NCBI GenBank assembly: GCA_963725415.1
Contig: CAVRZY010000298.1
Span: 1-54,938, forward strand
DNA from: CAVRZY01 sp963725415
GTDB lineage: Bacteria > Acidobacteriota > Terriglobia > Bryobacterales > Bryobacteraceae
Direction of reading: 5' to 3'
DNA length: 54,938 nucleotides
Part shown: piece by piece, positions 8,488-17,149 of the stretch
Numbering within the stretch: the stretch's first letter is position 1
Layout: each line of letters opens with the position of its first letter
Notes under the pieces: model-generated
Told to the model about the DNA's origin: nothing
Database searches by the model: none
Seen by the model: the letters and a program-made list of their open reading frames with translations, nothing else
Made by a program: the position numbers and the translations under genes

Positions 8488-10389
8488 TTACAGTACTATC
8501 CTTACGTCCCCTTCCCGCCGGGTGACCCGCTCCCGGTCCAGGTACTCCAGCAGCGGTATGGCGTATTTCCGGGAAAGCCCGGCCAGATCTTTGAACTGGG
8601 TCACCGATGACGCGCTCGCCTTTGTGCGGCGCCAGCCGCTGGCGCAATTCCTCGAATGGCGGTGTGATGAAAGACCAACTCGTCTCCGATCTTCACCAGC
8701 CGGTTCTGGCGGAGCAGTATCTGGAGCAGCGAGCGGGCGCGCGCCGGCTCGAGGCCGGATTTCGCCAGCGCGTCGTTTAGAGATGGCGCCGCCAGGCCCG
8801 CCTGCAAGAATGCTCTTTCGATCGCCTCCAAGGCCCGCTCCTCGTCCTGCTTCAGGACCAGCTTGTGCGTGGCGAGGCGAACAATTTCGCCCTCGGAAGC
8901 GATGCCCACCCCGGTATTGATCAGAGCGTCCAGCAGAAACGGCGGTGCTCCGGGAAGCTCGCGGCTGCGCAACTCCTGCTTGGGCATGCCCGGCAGCAAC
9001 GGGTTCTGCTGGTGAAACGCATGCAGCACCTCCGCCAGCCGCGCGAGTGTGGCGCGGGCCCATTCTCGATCGACCGCCCAGACCTGCGGCTGCTGGAACA
9101 ATACCAGGCGCTCCGACTGCGCCGCCTGCTCGATCTCGCTTGCCAGCAGGCCCGTGCGCGCAATCAGATCCGAGACGCCCAATCCGTACCTCGACTCCCG
9201 CACCAGCAGACGCAGGCGCTGCTCCGCCGTACCTTCCGCCAGCACCTCTAGCCGGCTCGCGGCGCCTTCCTCGCGCCGGTACCGATGCCCGGAAATGTCC
9301 ACCACCGTGCCGCCGCCGATGGTCACCACCGGCGAAAACATGCGGATGATGAACCGGTCGCCCGGGAGCACCAACAGCGGTTCCCGCAATCGCAACCGGG
9401 CGTAGGCGCGGCTGGCCGGCCGCAGCGACTTCGACGGAGTCCAACAGGCGGACCTCGGCCTCCACCTCGGCGGTCCCGGCATGGAAATGGACCGGCGCGC
9501 GGTGCTTCAGGGGCTTCGCGGTGGGCAACAGCTCGAGCAGGCAGTCGATTTCGCCAGTCGGCCTGAAACCGACCCGGCTGGGCCAGCACCATCCCGCGCG
9601 CCAGTTCCGAGGCCTCCGCGCCACTCAGATTCAGCGCGGTCCGCTGCCCGGCCAGCGCGCGCTCGACCGCCACGCCGTGGACCTGGATGCCGCGCACCCG
9701 CAGCCGCCGCCCGCCGGGATGCAGCTTCGACTTCCTGCTCCCTCGCTACGCATCCGGAAACCAGCGTGCCCGTGACCACCGTACCGAAACCGTGCATCGA
9801 GAAGGCCCGATCGATGGGCAGCCGGAAATACCGCGAGGCGTCCTTGACGGGGACGGTGGCGGCCATTTCCTTCAGCCGCGCGCGCAGTTCCTCCAGCCCT
9901 TGCCCGCTGATGGAACTCACCGCCACCACCGGAGCGCTCTGGAGAAACGACCCGGCCACGAACTCTTCCGCCTCCAGTCGCACCAGGTCCAGGATGTCTT
10001 TATCGACCAGGTCGGCTTTGGTGAGGACCACGATCCCTCTGGGGATGCCCAGCAGCCGGCAGATGTCGAAATGTTCGCGCGTCTGCGGCTTGATCGACTC
10101 GTCGGCCGCGATGACCAGCAGCACCAGGTCGATCCCCCCCACGCCTGCCAGCATGTTCTTGACGAACCGCTCATGGCCGGGCACATCCACCAAGCCGATG
10201 CGAATCTCGGGAGACAACTCCAGGTGGGCAAATCCCAGGTCAATCGAGATCCCGCGCCGCTTCTCCTCCTCCAGGCGATCGGTGTCGATGCCCGTCAAGG
10301 CCTTCACCAGAGCGGTCTTGCCGTGGTCGATGTGCCCGGCTGTGCCGGCGATGACGTTGCGCTCGAGTTCGTGGTGAATCTGCGGGCAT
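8488..10389 (-). CDS. selB: Selenocysteine-specific elongation factor SelB (multiply frameshifted)
   Basis: SelB is an EF-Tu-like GTPase that delivers selenocysteinyl-tRNA to UGA codons marked by a SECIS hairpin. Joined frames give NVIAGTAGHIDHGKT (G1), RGISIDLGFAHLEL, DVPGHERFVKNMLAG (G3), LTKADLVD (G4), domain II (MHGFGTVVTGTLVSG), then FIIRMFSPVVTIGGG and C-terminal winged-helix repeats ending RREGDVRIVL. The total, about 630 residues, is normal for SelB. Frame breaks lie near 10385 (a CCC run just after the presumed ATG 10389), 9740, 9570, 9410 and 8620. No selA, selD, tRNA-Sec or recognisable selenoprotein lies in the window. The number of breaks is the highest of any gene here, yet every domain is intact. 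Confidence 0.88.
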
Positions 10390-10440
10390 GCGGCCTGCCT
10401 CTGTTCCAGCGATTATATCTGAACCGCAAGCCTGCACACT

Positions 10441-10589
10441 GCTGCGGCGTAATGCCTCAGTCTCGGGGACCGTGGGATAAGCTTCAGCTTGTCTCGGACG
10501 GTATTCAGAAGGGGTCCGGACAGGCCGGAGGCCTATCCTACCCGGGCGCACAGGCTGTTGTCCCCGAGACTGAGGCATTACGCTGCAGC
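10441..10589. repeat. Palindrome-ended repeat element, copy 1
   Basis: A 149-base element whose ends form inverted repeats of 29 bases with one mismatch (10441-10469 against 10561-10589); the core 22 bases are perfect. Its centre carries a smaller GGACAGGC hairpin at 10518-10539. A second copy lies at 15104-15357. The compact size, long terminal inverted repeats and lack of coding capacity fit a MITE or REP-type element. It fills the gap between selB and the gene at 10757; a further hairpin (TCCAGGG-AAAA-CCCTGGA) follows at 10638-10655. Confidence 0.8.
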
Positions 10590-10756
10590 GCGATGGACCG
10601 GCGCTCGACACAACACCTGGGTCATGAGACCAGTGACTCCAGGGAAAACCCTGGACTGAAACTGGGGCTGGAACCATCCCAAGGAGAGGCGGTCTGGTGT
10701 ATACTCTCATGTGGCCGGAGACCCAGGCTCTAGATCCTGGTTCCAGTCAACTTCCA

Positions 10757-11521
10757 ATGATCATCCGCCGGGAACAGATGCAGACGTTTGAGGCCGGGGC
10801 GCAGGCTGGCTTCGAGACCGAGATGCTGGAGCATCTCAAGTCGGCCTACCCGCGCGCGGTTGCCGGCATCGACGACCTCCAGATCCGGAGACTCGTCTCG
10901 CAGGGAGTCGAGTGCGCCCGCGGGTATGGTTTCCAGGCGCGCGGCCCGGTGAGGATGTTAGTGGAATTTCAGGTGATCCTCGGCCACGAGTTCGATCGCG
11001 ACCCGCTGCTGTACTGGATCCGCGACATCCTGCGCGACAGCGAGGGACTCGACGAGACGACCCAGGCGGGCCGCCTGCATCAACACGTCTCGACCTATCT
11101 CGAACTGGTCTACGGGCCGGATGGCGAGCACGTGGCAAAAGGGCTCCAGCACATCGCGAACGCGCCCCCGGAGGAACTGGCCGTGGTGGGCAAAGCCTAT
11201 GGGTCCAAGGCGATCCCCTGGTTGCAGGCGCTGCATGCCCGGAAGTGCGCCTATGCGGGCGCTTCCGCTCTGACCAATCTGATGCAGGAGGCCTGGCAGG
11301 CTGCTCGCAACTGCGGCTTGCCCGAACCGGAGGGCCCGCCGCTCATGCTCGGGCTGATGTTCGCCTTCGGTAGCGGCGTGATGACGGATCCCCTGCATCC
11401 CTGGGCTGCCGCCAGCCTGGCGCCGGAGTCCGGGGCCGACGCGAGGACCCGGATGGAGCGGCTGATTGCGCGGACGCAGGCATACATGCGGCAGGCACTC
11501 GAAAACAGCAGCAAGGGCTGA
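10757..11521 (+). CDS. Uncharacterised protein of a type found in injection-system (T6SS/eCIS) islands
   Basis: This soluble protein of about 254 residues begins MIIRREQMQTFEAG at ATG 10757; in-frame codons upstream lie in repeat-derived sequence, so the longer version from 10697 is less likely. From memory, proteins starting with IRREQM and continuing FEtEMLEHLK, then a central block with FDRDPLLYWIRDIL, occur beside VgrG/PAAR genes in type VI secretion islands of other bacteria; their function is not known to me. It has no signal peptide or membrane segment. It precedes the Ig-like gene by 5 bases, so the two form an operon. The family link needs a profile search. Confidence 0.6.
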   Translation: MIIRREQMQTFEAGAQAGFETEMLEHLKSAYPRAVAGIDDLQIRRLVSQGVECARGYGFQARGPVRMLVEFQVILGHEFDRDPLLYWIRDILRDSEGLDETTQAGRLHQHVSTYLELVYGPDGEHVAKGLQHIANAPPEELAVVGKAYGSKAIPWLQALHARKCAYAGASALTNLMQEAWQAARNCGLPEPEGPPLMLGLMFAFGSGVMTDPLHPWAAASLAPESGADARTRMERLIARTQAYMRQALENSSKG

Positions 11522-11526
11522 TCCAT

Positions 11527-12357
11527 ATGTCGAGCTGCGACAACCAGACCAGCAATCCGAGCAGCGGTGCGAGCTCCGCTTCTCCCGCCAGCGGCGCCAG
11601 CCAGAGCTGCCCCACGTGCACCATTACCTCCGAGACAGTCGTCACCGTGCCGGCCAACCGCTCGCGAACCACTATCGGGGTGGGCGAGGACGTCTCGCTC
11701 ACCGTCTCACCGGGGCCGGCTACCTGGAGCGTCGGCGGCGAAGGCGTCCTCAGTTCCGACAGTGGAACCAGCGTGACATTCCGGGCGGGGCGCAACGCTG
11801 GCACGGTCGTGATTACCGCGGTCGGCGCGGGCTGCAGTTGCTCGATCACGTTCACTGTCATCGCACCGTCGGCGGTGTTTATGGGACGCCAGCCAAACAC
11901 GGCCGTCAAGCACACCAACGGCCGGCCCGACTGTGGGTTCCTGGGCCAGTTCTTTCTTCGGCCGGATACAGTCTCTTTCATCAACGTTGAAGTCCGGGAG
12001 AAGAACTCGCATTGCACGGCACGCGGCTTCTTTGCGCCGTTTAACAACTGCACGCACCAGCCGGCCGCGCAGACCGAGAGCGCCTGGTTCACGATGAACG
12101 ACTGCATTCCGGGAAAGGGCACGCCCGCGAACCTGAACGACAATATCTATTCCGGCGATCCGGGAACCGGTCCTCCGTTCACCGCTGGAACCATGGTCTT
12201 CCCGATCGACTGGGAATACCGCGTCTGGGGCGGTCCGGCCCAGGCGTTGCCGCATTTCGAACAGAGCCACGTGGTGAATGCGGCGGGAAAATGCACTACG
12301 AGCAAGGGTGGCACCTCGGTTACCACAAACCCGAGCGACGCCACTTCCTCATGGTAG
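11527..12357 (+). CDS. Ig-like-domain protein, possible injection-system cargo
   Basis: A 276-residue protein with three visible parts: a Ser/Ala/Gly-rich N-terminus containing two CxxC-like cysteine pairs (residues 1-37), a bacterial Ig-like (BIG2-type) domain at about 38-118 (IGVGEDVSLTVSPG, then FTVIAPSAVF), and a C-terminal half of unknown fold rich in aromatic residues, Cys and Asn. There is no signal peptide, unusual for an Ig-like protein and compatible with delivery by a contractile spike rather than by Sec. That is inference from the neighbour and composition. The gene ends inside a possible start of the next gene (ATG 12351). Confidence 0.55.
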   Translation: MSSCDNQTSNPSSGASSASPASGASQSCPTCTITSETVVTVPANRSRTTIGVGEDVSLTVSPGPATWSVGGEGVLSSDSGTSVTFRAGRNAGTVVITAVGAGCSCSITFTVIAPSAVFMGRQPNTAVKHTNGRPDCGFLGQFFLRPDTVSFINVEVREKNSHCTARGFFAPFNNCTHQPAAQTESAWFTMNDCIPGKGTPANLNDNIYSGDPGTGPPFTAGTMVFPIDWEYRVWGGPAQALPHFEQSHVVNAAGKCTTSKGGTSVTTNPSDATSSW

Positions 12358-12368
12358 GCAGGCTGGCG

Positions 12369-13040
12369 ATGAAGGGAAGATGGCTCTCGGGCGCAGCGGT
12401 CGTGGGGCTGGCGATTGCGGTTGCGGCCACCGGGCAGCCGCCCAGGGGAAAGACCTATTTGGACAGAGTCCTCAACAGGAAGCATATGTCGGAAAAGACA
12501 ACGCGCGCGGCGGCGCAACTCGCCGAGTTTGAGCAGAAGAAGGAACCACTCTGCCTCCAGGCCGGATCCGACCTGCTGGAGGGAATCGACTTGGCCAAGG
12601 AACCCGACGCGACGAAGCGGCTGGTGTTGCGGCGGGAGACCCTCCAACTGTGGCTCGCGCTGATGGCGCTGATCGACAAGAACCTCGATCCGAGCTTCAA
12701 TTCCAAGGACCTGCCGAGCGTGAGCGTCACTCCGCCGCGGTCCGGCAAGGTCGCCTACCCTCCCGGGATCGATCCGCAAGCCATCCCCGACCCGCAGGTG
12801 CGGCGGGAGTACGAAGCCATGCTGAAGCAGAACCAGCAACATACCGTTCAGTACCGTCTGCAAACCCTGCTGAGGCGGCTCGACCAGAGCGTGTCGCCGA
12901 AAGCCGAGCGCTTTATCCGGATGTCTTACACCACCGTGCCGGGCGACCAGCGCGAGATCTCGGAGACGGTAGAGAAGCTCATCAAGAACCCGCAACGGGC
13001 TGCCGCCCTCACCCGAGCCGCCGCGCCCAAAGGCCAGTAG
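12369..13040 (+). CDS. Secreted helical protein of unknown function
   Basis: A protein of about 223 residues with a hydrophobic N-terminal segment (MKGRWLSGAAVVGLAIAVAA) that reads as a Sec signal peptide or anchor. The remainder is charged, rich in Lys, Glu, Arg and Leu, and probably helical, with a Pro-rich linker near residues 115-140 (SVTPPRSGKVAYPPGIDPQ). An alternative ATG at 12351 would overlap the previous stop codon. No family is recognised. It is co-directional with and immediately downstream of the Ig-like gene, so a shared transcript is likely; an immunity or adaptor role would be speculation. Confidence 0.6.
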   Translation: MKGRWLSGAAVVGLAIAVAATGQPPRGKTYLDRVLNRKHMSEKTTRAAAQLAEFEQKKEPLCLQAGSDLLEGIDLAKEPDATKRLVLRRETLQLWLALMALIDKNLDPSFNSKDLPSVSVTPPRSGKVAYPPGIDPQAIPDPQVRREYEAMLKQNQQHTVQYRLQTLLRRLDQSVSPKAERFIRMSYTTVPGDQREISETVEKLIKNPQRAAALTRAAAPKGQ

Positions 13041-13240
13041 CGGACTCCATCAAAGAACGCTTGCCCGTTCAAGTAGCTTGAAAATGTCGTAGGCCTCGGA
13101 AGCGCGCGTTGCTGAGCCGCGACCGTGAGTACCTCCATTGTGAAATTGTTGTTCTTGTGGCAGAAAATTTCTTGGCGCGGCGGGTTGGCCCAATGTTTAC
13201 GGGCACTCGGCTGAAGTCTGGAGTTGGCTCCAACTTCTGA

Positions 13241-13353
13241 TGTGGCGCGGCCTCTCAGGCTGCCGCGTCGAGACTCGTCTCGACGCATGGGACACGCTGT
13301 GGCCGAGGGCCGAGACGAGTCTCGGCCCGGCACGCTGGAGAGCGTGCGCCACA
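13241..13353. repeat. Compound palindromic repeat element
   Basis: TGTGGCGC at 13241-13248 is inverted at 13346-13353. Between these ends lie two further palindromes built on GAGACGAGTCTC: TCGAGACTCGTCTCGA-like at about 13266-13281, and GGCCGAGACGAGTCTCGGCC at about 13308-13327. The element is about 113 bases and has no coding potential. It occupies most of the informative part of the 475-base gap between 13040 and 13516, where no gene is seen. Confidence 0.6.
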
Positions 13354-13515
13354 AGGATGATTGACGCCTGTTTGGTTCCGGCTTGTCCGGGCTAGGGAGC
13401 GGTCGCGCGAAGAATTCTGGCGCTATGTGTAGATTCGCAGGCGCCCAGGTGGCTGTCCACCGTTTTGGCCCCTACCGCTGCCCGCGGCCGCCCCGCCAAG
13501 TGCTATGCTCGACCC

Positions 13516-15055
13516 GTGGAAACAAGCAGGAGAGGCTTCCTTCGAGATTCCTCCGTCCTGGCAGCCGGTTCCGCTCAGGTCACGGCTTCGAACGCGATCG
13601 TTATCGACCCTAAGCCGCTCTTCGATATCTCGCCTTATCTCTACATGCAGTTCATGGAGCCGCTGGGGGTCACGGATGGGTCGGTGGAAGCCTGTTGGGA
13701 TTACAACGCCGACGACTGGCGAAAGGACCTGGTGGAGGTTACCAGGGACCTTGCGCCCGATGTGGTCCGCTGGGGCGGCATCTTTAGCTGGTATTACAAG
13801 TGGCGCGAGGGCGTCGGCCCGGCCAAAGCGCGACCCTGGATGCGCAATTACGTCTTGGGGTGGCAAGGAGACCAACCGGGTCGGGACTCACGAGTTCGTT
13901 GACTTCTGCCGGAGGGTAGGCGCCGAGCCGCTGTACTGCGTCAACTTCCTGAGCGACGGCCGGCGGCGGTTCTGGAACACGGAAGAGGGCAACCGGTCCG
14001 GGGACGCCAGGGAGGCCGCCGACTGGGTCTCCTACGCCAACGATCCCGATAACCCCGAGCGCAGGCGCCACGGAGTCACTCGGCCCTACAACATCAAGCT
14101 CTGGCAGATTGGCAACGAGACCTCATACGGCGCGGAAGGCTTCACCCGGGACGAATCCATCGCCCACACCGTCGAATTCGCCAAAGCCATGCGGGAGAGA
14201 GACGGTTCTATCCAGCTTATTGGCTGGGGAGACCGGGGCCGCAAGGACGACCCGTCCCTCTGGACCGGCGACCTGTTGAAGCGGGCGGGCGAGTATCTCA
14301 ACTATGTCGCCATCCACATGATGGGACAAAGCCCCAGGAGAAAGAATACCGTCCTCCGAGGGTGGGAGTATCAGAAAGATCCGGAACTGGCCTGGGAAGA
14401 GCTGCTTGAGATTTCCAATGCCATCGAACCACGGATTAAAGAGCCCGAAGAGGTCATGGGCTCGCAGCGCGCGCAGATCGGCATCGCCATTACGGAGGGG
14501 CATCTGAGCCTCCGCCCGCACAACGCCTGTCCGATCCTCTATGAATGGCTGACAGGCGTTTTCCACGCCCGCACCTGGAACATCTACCAGCGCCACGGCG
14601 CCACCGTAAGAATCGCCACGGCCGCCGATTTCGCCGGCACCCGATGGACGGTGAACGCGGTCATGATCCCGGTGCCTGGTGGCGTCAGTTACCTGATGCC
14701 CGTGGGCGCCGTTACGCGCCTCTTTAAGAGACACAACGGCAGGCAGGGCGTGGCGGTCCGCTCCGCCCCCTCCGATCTGGACATTGCCGCCAGCCGCAGC
14801 GGGACCAAGCTATATCTCCATGTGGCCAATCTGAGCTACCGGCTGCCGGTTGAAGTGGCCTTTGCAGTCGATGGAATGACCGTTGCCGGCGGCAGAGTAT
14901 TCGAGATAGCCGCGGACAACCCTCGAACTTACACCAGTCAGGAACAGCCCACGGTCTTTGACGCGGTTGAGAAAGCACTGGGCCCCGGCCCTATTCTCAA
15001 ATGGCGGTTTCCAGGCGCGTCGGTTAGCGCGGTCGAACTCGATCTGAAAGCGTAA
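13516..15055 (+). CDS. Tat-exported alpha-L-arabinofuranosidase-like glycoside hydrolase (frameshifted)
   Basis: About 510 residues from GTG 13516. The N-terminus ETSRRGFLRDSSVLAAG carries the twin-arginine motif SRRGFL. The catalytic barrel shows the clan GH-A pattern: the Asn-Glu pair in LWQIGNETSYG (acid/base) and a second Glu in IAITEGHLSLRPHN (nucleophile), about 140 residues later. A beta-sandwich C-terminal domain follows (LYLHVANLSYRLPVEV). This layout matches GH51-type arabinofuranosidases. The frame breaks in a GGGG run near 13857, within NYVLGWGGKETNRVG. It probably removes arabinose from plant polymers in the periplasm; the substrate is inferred from family only. Confidence 0.75.
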
Positions 15056-15103
15056 TCCAACGCCCGGCCAAGGGCTTCGCCGTTGAAATCCCAGAAGTGC
15101 AGC

Positions 15104-15357
15104 AATGCCTCAGTCTCGGGGGCCGTGGGATAAGCTTCAGCTTGTGTCGGACGGTATTCGAAAGGGGTTCGGACAGGCTGAAAGCCTATCCTGCCCGGCT
15201 GCACAGGCTATTGCCCCCAAGACTGAGAAACTGTGAAAAAATTCTTCCGGCGTGTCAAGAGGACAAGCCGGAGGCATATCCCACACTGAAAACAGTGGGA
15301 TTGCAGTGCGCGAGAAGCGGGACGTTTGAATTTTTTCACAGCTTCTGAGGCATTACG
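15104..15357. repeat. Palindrome-ended repeat element, copy 2 (interrupted)
   Basis: Without the 117-base insertion and its 5-base duplication, this copy is 132 bases long and aligns along its whole length with 10451-10582, with roughly one mismatch in ten. The GGACAGGC hairpin core is at 15171-15192. The right end is split: GACTGAG at 15221-15227 resumes as CTGAGGCATTACG at 15345-15357. Confidence 0.85.
15228..15344. mobile_element. Nested 117-bp MITE-like insertion with target duplication
   Basis: Inserted in repeat copy 2. Its ends are 17-base inverted repeats with one mismatch: AAACTGTGAAAAAATTC at 15228-15244, and the complement of AAGCTGTGAAAAAATTC at 15328-15344. The direct repeat CTGAG stands on both sides (15223-15227 and 15345-15349), and copy 1 of the host repeat shows a single CTGAG at this point, so the empty site is known. 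There is no coding capacity. An internal hairpin centres on CACTGAAAACAGTG (around 15284-15297). The 5-base duplication implies a DDE transposase acting in trans; none matching is in the window. Confidence 0.85.
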
Positions 15358-15476
15358 AAGCGCAGCACCGCTATACTGAGGGTGCGTGCGGTAAGATGAT
15401 ACTCTGTAGACTGACTATCCCAAATGCCGTGCGACCGCACCCGTTTTGAAGCTGCGGCGGTGCGAGGGAACTGAAC

Positions 15477-15956
15477 ATGTCCAATAACATTATCGAAGGC
15501 CATCTCAATGCGGCGGGCCTGAAATTCGCCATCCTGGTGAGCCGCTTCAACAGCCTCATTTCCGACCGGCTGCTGGCCGGCGCCCTGGACGCGCTGTCGC
15601 GCACCGGGGCCGACCCGGGCGACGTCGAGATCATCAAGGTGCCCGGCTCCTGGGAGCTGCCGGTAGTGGCCCGCGAGCTGGTCCAGCAGAAACGCCACGA
15701 CGCCGTCATCTGCCTGAGTGCGGTCATTCGCGGCGACACTCCCCACAACGAGTACATCGCCGCCGAGGCCGCCAAGGGCCTGGCTCAGGCCGCCATGGAA
15801 AGCGGCGTGCCCATCGCCTTCGGCGTGCTGACCTGCGACACGCTGGAGCAGGCCATCGACCGGGCCGGCGCCAAGAGCGGCAACAAAGGATTCGACGCCG
15901 CCATGAGCGCGGTCGAGATGGGGAACCTCATGCGCCGGCTTCGCAGCAGCTCCTGA
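15477..15956 (+). CDS. ribH: 6,7-dimethyl-8-ribityllumazine synthase
   Basis: RibH condenses 5-amino-6-ribitylamino-uracil with dihydroxybutanone phosphate, the penultimate step of riboflavin synthesis; it assembles as a pentamer or 60-mer. The 159-residue length is standard. Visible family motifs are FAILVSRFNSLISDRLL (substrate-binding Phe), VPGSWELPVVA, and IRGDTPHNEYIAAEAAKG with the catalytic His. The gene is followed 7 bases later by nusB, a pairing very common in bacteria. No FMN riboswitch is recognisable in the ~115 bases between the upstream mobile repeat and the start. Confidence 0.95.
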   Translation: MSNNIIEGHLNAAGLKFAILVSRFNSLISDRLLAGALDALSRTGADPGDVEIIKVPGSWELPVVARELVQQKRHDAVICLSAVIRGDTPHNEYIAAEAAKGLAQAAMESGVPIAFGVLTCDTLEQAIDRAGAKSGNKGFDAAMSAVEMGNLMRRLRSSS

Positions 15957-15963
15957 GCCGCGA

Positions 15964-16419
15964 ATGCCCTCCCGCCACAAGTCCAGACAGCGGGCCTTGC
16001 AGATCCTTTTTCAGGTGGACCAGCGGGGACAGCCGGTCCAGGACGCCATCGCCGCCTACTACGAGTCTCTGTATTCCGCGGAAAGCGAAACCGAGTTGTC
16101 CCCGGACCCTTTCATGGAGGAGCTGGTCGGCGGCGCGGTCGCCAAGCGCGAGGAGATTGACCGGCGCATCGCGCAGCGGTCCGAGCACTGGCGCCTGGAC
16201 CGCATGCCGGTGGTGGACCGCAATATCCTGCGGCTGGCCATCTACGAGATGACGGAGCTGCAAACGCCTCCGGCCGTGGTCATCGACGAGGCCATCGAGC
16301 TGGCCCGCAGATTCTCGGGCGAGGAATCGCTGCCCTTTATCAACGGCGTGCTGGACGCGGTGCGCCGGGAGAGTTTCCCCAATGATTCAAGCACAGAACC
16401 TGACCAAGATCTTCGTTGA
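15964..16419 (+). CDS. nusB: Transcription antitermination factor NusB
   Basis: NusB binds boxA RNA together with NusE (ribosomal protein S10) and supports antitermination on rRNA operons. The 151-residue protein shows the helical N-terminal motif SRQRALQILFQVDQRGQ, the central DRMPVVDRNILRLAIYEM block, and ETPPAVVIDEAIELARRF-like C-terminal helix (here QTPPAVVIDEAIELA). The end FINGVLDAVRRE is typical. The last 38 bases overlap the start of the ABC transporter gene in another frame, so the three genes ribH-nusB-natA are probably one transcript. Confidence 0.95.
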   Translation: MPSRHKSRQRALQILFQVDQRGQPVQDAIAAYYESLYSAESETELSPDPFMEELVGGAVAKREEIDRRIAQRSEHWRLDRMPVVDRNILRLAIYEMTELQTPPAVVIDEAIELARRFSGEESLPFINGVLDAVRRESFPNDSSTEPDQDLR

Positions 16420-17149
16420 CAGCAAGCGCGGAAAGGTCAAAGCCGCCGACCATGTCTCCTTCGAGGTCAAGGAAGGGGAAATCTTCGGGCTGCTGGGACC
16501 GAACGGCGCCGGCAAGACCACCATCTTGCGCATGCTGGCCACGGTGATGAGGCCCTCAGAGGGGACTGCCACGCTGGGCGGGTACGACATCGTCAAGCAG
16601 CCCGACCAGGTTCGCCGCAGGATCGGCTTCCTGTCCGGGGATATGGGCCTCTATCATCGCCTCAGCCCGCGCGAAATCCTGGCATTCTTCGGCCAGCTCA
16701 ACGGTCTGACCGGCCCACGCCTGAAGGACCGCATCGAGGAAATGGTGGCCCTGCTCAAGATGCGGGATTTCGCCGACACCAAAGTGGACAAGCTCTCGAC
16801 CGGCATGCGCCAGCGGGTGGCCATCGCCCGTACCCTGATCCACGATCCTCCCATCCTCATCCTGGACGAACCGGCTGCCGGACTGGATGTCCCCACCGCC
16901 CGCGTGATTGAGGAGTTCATCCTCGAGGCTCGGAAATCCGGCAAATCCATCCTGCTCTCGACGCACGTCATGGAGGAAGCCGAGTTCCTCTGCGACCGCA
17001 TGGCCGTCATTCACGAAGGCCGGATCAAGATCATCGGCGGCATGGAGGAACTCCGCGCCGCCACGGGCAAGCAGCGCTTGCGGGAGATCTTCATGGAGCT
17101 TCTGAGCCTGGGCGGAGAATTCGGAAGGAGGTCCGGGCATGCGTCTTAA
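16382..17149 (+). CDS. ABC transporter ATP-binding protein, NatA type
   Basis: This 255-residue ATPase has Walker A LLGPNGAGKTT at about residue 37, Q-loop region FLSGDMGLYHRLSPRE, signature VDKLSTGMRQRVAIARTL and Walker B ILILDEPAAGLD, then the H-loop STHVMEEAEF. The signature starts LSTGMRQ, characteristic of NatA/CcmA-like exporters. It overlaps nusB by 38 bases upstream and the permease gene by 11 bases downstream. With the partner it probably forms a Na+ or drug exporter; the substrate is not determinable. Confidence 0.9.
   Translation: MIQAQNLTKIFVDSKRGKVKAADHVSFEVKEGEIFGLLGPNGAGKTTILRMLATVMRPSEGTATLGGYDIVKQPDQVRRRIGFLSGDMGLYHRLSPREILAFFGQLNGLTGPRLKDRIEEMVALLKMRDFADTKVDKLSTGMRQRVAIARTLIHDPPILILDEPAAGLDVPTARVIEEFILEARKSGKSILLSTHVMEEAEFLCDRMAVIHEGRIKIIGGMEELRAATGKQRLREIFMELLSLGGEFGRRSGHAS

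Noticed and set aside
8488..10389. Programmed frameshifting in selB and other genes
   Set aside because: The breaks occur at different, non-slippery sites in many unrelated genes, without downstream structures; sequence error explains them better.
10240..10710. A 156-residue minus-strand protein before selB
   Set aside because: It is repeat-derived, Arg-rich, and overlaps the selB GTPase coding region in another frame.
13041..13515. A gene in the gap before the arabinofuranosidase-like gene
   Set aside because: Frames there are short, lack ribosome-binding sites and lie largely in palindromic repeat sequence.
15361..15476. FMN riboswitch before ribH
   Set aside because: The ~115 bases before the start do not show the conserved RFN-element blocks; the rest of the gap is the mobile repeat.
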